The position numbers were made by a program, and so were the translations under genes. The notes under the pieces were generated by a model that saw only the letters and a list, made by a program, of their open reading frames with translations, searched no databases and was not told the origin of the DNA. From contig CAMAUG010000110.1 of NCBI GenBank assembly GCA_945861255.1, positions 1 to 10,687 on the forward strand: a stretch of 10,687 nt of DNA, in the 5' to 3' direction. The stretch is from Candidatus Sulfopaludibacter sp. SbA3 (GTDB lineage Bacteria; Acidobacteriota; Terriglobia; Bryobacterales; Bryobacteraceae). This document shows positions 6,928 through 10,687 of the stretch, in pieces (within the stretch, counting starts at the first letter, position 1; each line of letters begins with the position of its first letter).

Positions 6928-7086
6928 ATGTTGACCACCGCCTAGGCGGATAAACTGCTCGACGATCTGTGCGTCCGGATGGGCTTCGGTCTTGCGCCGG
7001 AGCACCGTCTGGGTCTGAGATGCGATCCGCCAGGAAACGTTCGGTCGTTCGCAGATCCCGAAACCGCGGACCGGCGTCACGTGAAC
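6928..7086 (+). pseudogene. Decayed small gene of an uncharacterised family (internal stop, internal loss)
   Basis: Reading from ATG 6928, the frame gives MLTTA, a TAG stop at 6943-6945, then ADKLLDDLCVRMGFGLAPE, DPPGNVRSFAD and PETADRRHV. From memory, this matches a family of roughly 75-85 residue uncharacterised bacterial proteins with a 'LCxKLGFCLPPE...DPPxDVxxFxDAVFRAEGLDPxTADR' layout. Here the segment between FAD and PETADRR is missing (about nine or ten residues, in frame) and the C-terminus is unlike the family. Stop plus deletion indicate a pseudogene. The family match is recalled, not searched. The minus strand of the same stretch is also open (7158-6910), but its product resembles nothing I know. 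Confidence 0.4.
6938..6949. repeat. Perfect 12-bp palindrome
   Basis: CCGCCTAGGCGG is a perfect palindrome 60 bp after the sod stop, containing the TAG that interrupts the decayed small gene. There is no loop or T-run, so it is not a typical terminator. It may be a chance site. Confidence 0.3.
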
Positions 7087-7100
7087 CCGGACTTCGTGAC
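7076..7100. promoter_or_regulatory. Inverted repeat, candidate VapB operator
   Basis: GTCACG at 7076-7081 and CGTGAC at 7095-7100 are perfect inverted copies separated by 13 nt. The left arm also sits in the 8-bp palindrome TCACGTGA (7077-7084). The right arm overlaps the proposed -35 of the vapBC promoter by five bases. Ribbon-helix-helix antitoxins usually bind such repeats to repress their own operon. That makes it a likely autoregulatory site, though only by position and symmetry. Confidence 0.45.
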
Positions 7101-7124
7101 AGAAAGCCCCATATCCGGTACTGT
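7096..7124 (+). promoter_or_regulatory. Probable sigma70 promoter of vapBC
   Basis: GTGACA at 7096-7101 matches the -35 consensus in five of six bases. TACTGT at 7119-7124, after a 17-bp spacer, keeps the three most conserved -10 positions (TAxxxT). The predicted start near 7131 leaves a leader of about 14 nt holding the Shine-Dalgarno AGGAGG at 7131-7136, which is 8 nt from the vapB ATG. Confidence 0.5.
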
Positions 7125-7144
7125 GGAAGAAGGAGGCGCGGGCC

Positions 7145-7384
7145 ATGAACTTAACCATCGAAATTCCTGAAGATCGAGCCGCTCGCTTTCAGAAACAGGC
7201 GCAGGCTCGCGGATTGACCGTTGACCGGTGGTTGCTGGAATTGGCTGAGCAGAACGCGCCGGTCTTGCCGGGCGAGGCCCCTGCAATACGCACGCTGGTG
7301 GACGTATGCGCGAAGGTAAGAGGTCTGGCTGATGATCTGGATTTCCGTCGCGACTCTTCCCCTGGCCGTGACATCGCTCTATGA
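7145..7384 (+). CDS. vapB: VapB-type ribbon-helix-helix antitoxin
   Basis: A 79-residue protein whose first 36 residues fit a ribbon-helix-helix DNA-binding domain: beta strand MNLTIEIPED, helix RAARFQKQAQARG, helix TVDRWLLELAEQ. A linker follows, then the C-terminal RGLADDLDFRRDSSPGRDI, the kind of tail that lies across the PIN toxin's active site. As antitoxin it should neutralise the downstream toxin and repress the operon. It has the strongest Shine-Dalgarno of the window (AGGAGG, 8 nt spacing), as expected for an antitoxin made in excess. Its TGA overlaps the toxin's ATG (ATGA). Exact VapB subfamily is not resolved. Confidence 0.82.
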   Translation: MNLTIEIPEDRAARFQKQAQARGLTVDRWLLELAEQNAPVLPGEAPAIRTLVDVCAKVRGLADDLDFRRDSSPGRDIAL

Positions 7385-7809
7385 GCGGTTTTCTGCTTGA
7401 CACGAACATCCCTTCAGAGATCATTCGTTCCCGGCCGGACACTCGGGTCAATGCCTGGGTTCTCGCACAAGAAGCCGCCACCCTTCATCTGAGCGTTGTC
7501 ACCGTCGGCGAACTGCGCAAGGGGCTGACCATCTTGCCCGAGAGCAAGCGCCGCTCCCAGCTTCAGGACTGGCTGGAGAACGATCTCATACCCTTCTTCA
7601 CGGGCCGGATTCTGCCAGTGACGCTGACCATCGCCGAACGGTGGGGCGTACTGAGCGGGCAGCGCCAGATCGCAGGACGCCCGCTCAGCATGGCGGATGG
7701 CATTCTTGCCGCCACGGCGTGGGAGCATGAGTTAACACTGGTCACGCGCAACGTCAGAGACTACGACGACCTGGGGGCCACGCTCCTTAACCCGTGGGAA
7801 CCGTTGTAA
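7381..7809 (+). CDS. vapC: VapC-type PIN-domain toxin ribonuclease
   Basis: A complete 142-residue PIN-domain protein. The acidic metal-binding quartet can be placed at Asp7 (FLLDTNIPSE), Glu44 (TVGELRKG), Asp106 (MADGILAATA) and Asp127 (TRNVRDYDDLG); the C-terminus NPWEPL is typical. VapC toxins are Mg/Mn-dependent endoribonucleases that cut specific RNAs such as tRNA or rRNA loops and halt translation; the target here is unknown. All catalytic residues are intact, so the toxin should be active if released. It is coupled to the antitoxin by a 4-bp overlap. The pair lies between two decayed genes, which fits an acquired module. Confidence 0.92.
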   Translation: MSGFLLDTNIPSEIIRSRPDTRVNAWVLAQEAATLHLSVVTVGELRKGLTILPESKRRSQLQDWLENDLIPFFTGRILPVTLTIAERWGVLSGQRQIAGRPLSMADGILAATAWEHELTLVTRNVRDYDDLGATLLNPWEPL

Positions 7810-7861
7810 GCGAATCGGGTCCCTAAATCGCATAGCTAACGAATCGCGTGCAACGCGCCCG

Positions 7862-7881
7862 CGTGGGTGGCGATCCCCACG
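7862..7881. repeat. Short GC hairpin downstream of vapC
   Basis: CGTGGG (7862-7867) and CCCACG (7876-7881) form a 6-bp stem with an 8-nt loop, 52 bp past the vapC stop and 58 bp past the stop of the minus-strand hydrolase remnant. It lies between convergent ends, where a terminator is expected, but no T-run follows on either strand. The rest of 7810-7939 shows nothing I can assign. Confidence 0.25.
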
Positions 7882-7939
7882 GACCGCGCGCGGGAGACGT
7901 TCTTGCCAACACGGCGCGGCGAGCGCGGAACTCTCGCGC

Positions 7940-8512
7940 CTACCTTCCCACGATCTGTGCGAACTGGTCCCCCGGTCCGGGTTGCCCGTGGATGGGCACG
8001 TGTTGCGCCACGTCCAGCTTCAGCCGCTGGATGTTTTGCTGGAGAGAGCGCATATTCGCGTTCGACGCGGGTAGGGGCGCGCCTGGCGCGGGCGGCGTGT
8101 ACAGGTCGGCATTCACCAGGATCTTTTCCTTGGGGAAATATACCAACAGCATCCCGGCCACGTGATTCAACCCTTGCACCGGGTAAAGATCCACGATCCG
8201 AACGCCGTCGCTCAGGACGAATTTTTGGTTCACTGTCTCGAAGGGCAGCGGCCGTCTGCCTCCCGAGAAGTACGGATAGAACGTGGAGAATCGATCCGGT
8301 TGCAGTGTTTGGGCCGGGTTGAACAGGACGTTCTCATAATATTCGCGATTCCCCTGGTGCGTGACACTGGTGGCGCACTGCGCGCGAAGCGTGCGGTGCC
8401 CGCCGCAGTGATCGAAGTGGTGATGGGTATTCACCACATAGTGGATGGGCTTGTTCGGACCAGTCGGTAATTGCGTAGCCTGTCCCCGAAACTCTAGTCT
8501 GGTGAGATGCAT
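7940..8512 (-). pseudogene. 5'-truncated metallo-beta-lactamase-fold hydrolase
   Basis: Family homology runs from about 8462 down to the TAG at 7940 (residues about 18-190 counted from the ATG at 8512). It keeps every metal ligand of the fold: HHHFDH (His30, His32, Asp34, His35), His117 in GLNHVAG, Asp136 in NADLYTPP and His175 in VPIHGQPG. What is gone is the N-terminal half of the fold before VVNTHHHFDH, together with any signal peptide. The family normally has at least about 100 residues there; here only about 18 unrelated residues (MHLTRLEFRGQATQLPTG) precede it. The frame stays open further upstream to 8776, but that stretch is antisense to the methyltransferase. The retained part has no frameshift or stop, so loss was recent or the fragment is tolerated. 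It resembles proteins I associate with Acidobacteriota. An active short form with a new N-terminus is unlikely but not excluded. Confidence 0.72.
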
Positions 8513-9172
8513 TGTTTGGGGGGCCGGGTTCTCAAGCCGGAGATTCTCGATACGTTGCCGGCCGAGCAAGCGCGGCCGAACCTGATCGACCTGGCGCGGA
8601 TTAACCGGCGCTGGGGTGGACTCAGCACGTTGCGGAAGTTGATCGCGGAGAACATCCCCGAACATGAAGACGCTTCCGTGCTGGATGTGGGCGCGGCTTC
8701 GGGTGACATGGGCGCGGAGATTCGCGCCTTGCGGCCGCGGGCGCGCGTGACTTCGCTCGACTATATCGAGTGGCACCTCGAAACATGCCCGGGGCCGAGG
8801 GTCGCTGGCGACGCGTTTGTGCTACCGTTCCGGCCGAAGAGCTTCGATTACGTGTTCAACTCTCTGTTCCTGCATCATTTCACGGACCGGCAGGTGGTGG
8901 ATCTGCTGGCGGGCTTCGGCGCGGTGGCGCGGCGCGGCGTACTGACCATCGACCTGCTGCGGCACCCGGTTCCCTACTACTTCATTTCCAAGACGCAGTG
9001 GCTGCTGGGATGGCATCCGGTATCGGTGTACGACGGTGCGATTTCGGTGGAGGCTGCGTTCAAGTCATCCGAGTTAGTGGCGCTGGCGCGGCAGGCAGGT
9101 TTACGGGAACCGCGGGCCCGGACCTATGTTCCGGCGTTCCGCATCGCGATGTCGGCGGGGGTTAGTCTATAA
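8507..9172 (+). CDS. Class I SAM-dependent methyltransferase
   Basis: Up to 221 residues with a Rossmann methyltransferase core: motif I VLDVGAASGDMG at 58-69, the acidic residue of motif II in SLDY at 83-86, and a motif IV-like GDAFVLPF...FDYVFNSLFLHHF at 101-125. The N-terminal PEILDTLP...DLARINRRWGG pattern is one I know from small-molecule methyltransferases of UbiE-like type, often beside FAD-dependent oxidoreductases in isoprenoid or polyketide pathways. No partner gene is present here, so the substrate is unknown. The start is uncertain: ATG 8507 has only GGTGAG touching it, while an in-frame TTG at 8516 is nearer to where homology seems to begin (KPEILDTLP). The first six residues may come from the same junction that cut the hydrolase fragment, since the two starts overlap in ATGCAT. 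infA follows after 16 bp. Confidence 0.85.
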   Translation: MHCLGGRVLKPEILDTLPAEQARPNLIDLARINRRWGGLSTLRKLIAENIPEHEDASVLDVGAASGDMGAEIRALRPRARVTSLDYIEWHLETCPGPRVAGDAFVLPFRPKSFDYVFNSLFLHHFTDRQVVDLLAGFGAVARRGVLTIDLLRHPVPYYFISKTQWLLGWHPVSVYDGAISVEAAFKSSELVALARQAGLREPRARTYVPAFRIAMSAGVSL

Positions 9173-9185
9173 TTCATATGGGAGG
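9168..9185 (+). promoter_or_regulatory. Consensus -10 element and Shine-Dalgarno of infA
   Basis: TATAAT at 9168-9173 is a perfect -10 hexamer that contains the methyltransferase stop codon. No TTGACA-like -35 lies 16-18 nt upstream. Transcription from it would start about 9180, right at GGGAGG (9180-9185), the Shine-Dalgarno, 3 nt before the infA ATG. It offers infA its own very short leader. In such GC-rich DNA a perfect hexamer at this place is notable. Confidence 0.45.
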
Positions 9186-9188
9186 AAA

Positions 9189-9407
9189 ATGAGTAAAGAA
9201 GACGCGATCGAAGTTACCGGTACAGTGGTTGAAAAGTTTCCGAGCGGCCTGTTCAGCGTGCAGCTGGATCAGGAACACACCATATTGGCCCACTTGGCGG
9301 GCAAGTTGCGCCGCAATCGCATCCGCGTGCTGGCGGGTGATCGGGTGACGCTGGAGATGTCGCCCTACGATCTGACCAAGGGACGCATCACCTACCGGCA
9401 CAAGTAG
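9189..9407 (+). CDS. infA: Translation initiation factor IF-1
   Basis: A full-length 72-residue IF-1, an S1-type OB-fold protein that binds the 30S A site with IF-2 and IF-3 during initiation. Signatures: MSKEDAIEVTGTVVE at the N-terminus, AHLAGKLRRNRIRVLAGD in the middle and the near-invariant SPYDLTKGRITYRHK end. Family positions GK, R and IRVLxGD are present, so it should be functional. Variations from the usual sequence are mild (SGLFSVQLDQEH in the second strand). Context is odd: infA normally sits near secY, map and rpmJ in the spc/alpha ribosomal-protein region, whereas here it is between a methyltransferase and wecB. It may be the only copy, moved, or a second paralogue; the window cannot tell. 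Confidence 0.95.
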   Translation: MSKEDAIEVTGTVVEKFPSGLFSVQLDQEHTILAHLAGKLRRNRIRVLAGDRVTLEMSPYDLTKGRITYRHK

Positions 9408-9429
9408 TGCCCCCGCCGCCTACCCCCTT

Positions 9430-10551
9430 TTGAAGAAAATACTTTTCGTTTTCGGAACCAGGCCGGAGGCGATCAAACTCGCTCCGTTGATCCACCGGTT
9501 TCGCGAGGTGCCTGGCGAGTTCCACACCCGCGTGGCGGCAACCGCGCAGCATCGCGAATTGTTGGATCAGGCGCTCCTGGCATTTTCCATCGTTACGGAT
9601 TACGATTTGGACGTGATGCACGCGGGGCAGAGCCTGTTTGCCTCCACTTCGCGAATCGTCGCCGCGCTGGAGCCGGTCTTGGCGGCCGAAAGCCCGGATA
9701 TGATTCTGGTGCAGGGCGATACCACCACTACGTTATGCGGCGCGCTGGCCGCCTTCTATCGCGCAATTCCGGTGGGGCACGTGGAAGCGGGGTTGCGCAC
9801 GGGCGACGTCCAGCAGCCGTTCCCGGAAGAAATGAATCGCGTATTGACTTCGCGCCTGGCCACCCTGCACTTCGCGCCCACGGCAACGGCGGCCGCGAAC
9901 CTGCGGCGCGAAGGCGTGGATTCCGCGCGCGTGTTCATCACGGGTAATTCTGGAATCGACGCCGTGCTCGCAATCCGTGCCGGGCTGGAATCGGGAGATT
10001 TGCAGGGCGCAGGATTGCCTTCGCTCGATGGGCGCAAGAAGCTGATCCTGGTCACGGCGCACCGGCGCGAGAGCTTTGGCGATGGATTTCTCGGCATCTG
10101 CGCGGCTCTCAAGCGCATCGCCGAGCGAGGAGATACGGAGATCGTTTATTCCGTGCATCCCAATCCCAACGTGCGTGGCATCGTGAACCGCGAACTGTCC
10201 GGCATCGCCGCTATCCATCTGATGGAGCCGCTGGCCTATGTTCCGTTCGTCGACTTGATGCGGCGCGCCCATGTCCTGCTGACAGATTCCGGCGGCATCC
10301 AGGAAGAAGGTCCGTCGCTCGGGAAGCCCGTGCTTGTCATGCGCGACAAAACCGAACGTCCGGAGGCGGTGGAGGCCGGCACGGCGCGGCTGGTAGGCAC
10401 CGACCCGGAGCGCATCATTGAACAGACGGCTCTGCTGTTGGACGACCAAGCCGAGTACGAGCGGCGATCGCGCATGCACAATCCGTACGGCGACGGACAT
10501 GCGAGTGCCCGCATTGTCGACGCCGTCCGCTCCTATTTCGCAGCGGCTTAG
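9430..10551 (+). CDS. wecB: UDP-N-acetylglucosamine 2-epimerase, non-hydrolysing
   Basis: A complete 373-residue GT-B fold epimerase that interconverts UDP-GlcNAc and UDP-ManNAc, giving ManNAc precursors for cell-surface polysaccharides. Residues readable against E. coli WecB: Arg11 and Lys16 in FGTRPEAIK, Asp97 in QGDTTTT, Glu119 in HVEAGLRT, Glu133 and Arg137 in FPEEMNR, His211 in VTAHRRES, and the C-terminal UDP-binding TDSGGIQEEG and KTERPE. Length is normal. The start is TTG at 9430, taken because MKKILFVFGTRPEA is the standard N-terminus and no in-frame ATG or GTG lies just upstream. No Shine-Dalgarno precedes it, so initiation may be weak or depend on translation of infA, which ends 22 bp earlier. 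No other surface-polysaccharide genes are visible, so the pathway it serves is open. Confidence 0.95.
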   Translation: MKKILFVFGTRPEAIKLAPLIHRFREVPGEFHTRVAATAQHRELLDQALLAFSIVTDYDLDVMHAGQSLFASTSRIVAALEPVLAAESPDMILVQGDTTTTLCGALAAFYRAIPVGHVEAGLRTGDVQQPFPEEMNRVLTSRLATLHFAPTATAAANLRREGVDSARVFITGNSGIDAVLAIRAGLESGDLQGAGLPSLDGRKKLILVTAHRRESFGDGFLGICAALKRIAERGDTEIVYSVHPNPNVRGIVNRELSGIAAIHLMEPLAYVPFVDLMRRAHVLLTDSGGIQEEGPSLGKPVLVMRDKTERPEAVEAGTARLVGTDPERIIEQTALLLDDQAEYERRSRMHNPYGDGHASARIVDAVRSYFAAA

Positions 10552-10578
10552 CGTTTGCAATCGCCGTCCAACCTGGCG

Positions 10579-10687
10579 CTAGCCCGGATATCTCACACTA
10601 GCCGCTAACCAAAGGCCGCTCGCCGACGCCGAAACATATGTATCAAGACATGTTTCGGTGAGAAAGAGAGCGGCCCTTGACTATGAC
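10579..10687 (+). mobile_element. Possible left end of an insertion sequence (body beyond the window)
   Basis: Just after wecB, the sequence holds CCCGGATATCTCAC (10583-10596), flanked by two direct CTAGCC copies (10579-10584 and 10598-10603), then a nested inverted repeat (10611-10678), and an ATGAC five bases from the right edge. From memory, CCCGGAT-T-TCTCAC-like ends with an open frame starting about 100 bp inside and beginning Met-Thr occur in IS1380-type elements. No transposase sequence is visible here, so this is a guess from layout. Alternatives are a palindromic intergenic repeat or a terminator region. Confidence 0.3.
10611..10678. repeat. Nested inverted repeat capable of a long hairpin
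   Basis: Inner arms CCGAAACAT (10629-10637) and ATGTTTCGG (10650-10658) are perfect over 9 bp around a 12-nt loop. Outer arms GGCCGCTC (10614-10621) and GAGCGGCC (10668-10675) are perfect over 8 bp, and stretch to 10 of 11 with the flanking AAA and CTT. The arms are separated by unpaired 7 and 9 nt, giving a hairpin with an internal loop. No T-run follows on the plus strand, so a classical wecB terminator is not supported. Confidence 0.8.

Noticed and set aside
6910..7158. Minus-strand 82-codon frame as a real gene
   Set aside because: The plus strand of the same region shows the recalled small-family segments, and the minus frame would start inside vapB without a ribosome binding site.
8512..8776. 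Upstream extension of the metallo-beta-lactamase-fold frame
   Set aside because: The extension is antisense to methyltransferase motif I and neighbouring residues and carries no metallo-beta-lactamase N-terminal pattern.
9733..10560. Minus-strand frame of 275 codons over wecB
   Set aside because: It is a shadow of wecB, whose catalytic residues are all on the plus strand.
10611..10678. Rho-independent terminator of wecB
   Set aside because: The stem is strong but no T-run follows, and an internal loop breaks it; an element end or other structured repeat fits better.

Overview
The window looks like chromosomal DNA of a GC-rich member of the Acidobacteriota, probably the Solibacter/Bryobacterales side. 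I infer this from family content. The left edge carries a large secreted protein of the PSCyt1/DUF1587/DUF1592/DUF1588/DUF1585 type, a family expanded in Acidobacteriota and Planctomycetota. The metallo-beta-lactamase-fold remnant resembles proteins I associate with Solibacter-like genomes, and codon use is strongly GC-biased throughout. No RNA gene or CRISPR array is visible.

Left third, minus strand (1-3984): a TTG-started maf nucleotide pyrophosphatase, then 26 bp on a tandem-domain GNAT acetyltransferase, then a separate 807-codon piece of the cytochrome-like DUF1592 protein whose 3' end lies outside the window. Centre, plus strand (4077-6878): a compact run of DUF721/DciA-like protein, gatC, gatA and an Mn-type superoxide dismutase. 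The first three overlap by 4 bp each and sod follows after 17 bp, so replication initiation, Gln-tRNA synthesis and oxidative defence probably share a transcript.

Accessory patch (6879-8512): a decayed small gene with an in-frame stop, an intact vapBC-type toxin-antitoxin pair with a strong ribosome binding site and a promoter/operator-like sequence, and a metallo-beta-lactamase-fold gene that has lost its 5' end but keeps all its metal ligands. Two broken genes around a toxin-antitoxin pair suggest past rearrangement.

Right part, plus strand (8507-10551): a class I SAM methyltransferase whose start overlaps the broken end of the hydrolase remnant, a translation initiation factor IF-1 gene outside its usual ribosomal-protein context, and a wecB-type UDP-GlcNAc 2-epimerase starting at TTG. 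The last 110 bp hold nested inverted repeats and look like the left end of an insertion sequence whose body lies beyond the window.

I found no clear new multi-gene defence or biosynthetic system. The best leads are the decayed patch around vapBC, the orphan infA, the dciA-gatC-gatA-sod arrangement and the repeat structure at the right edge.
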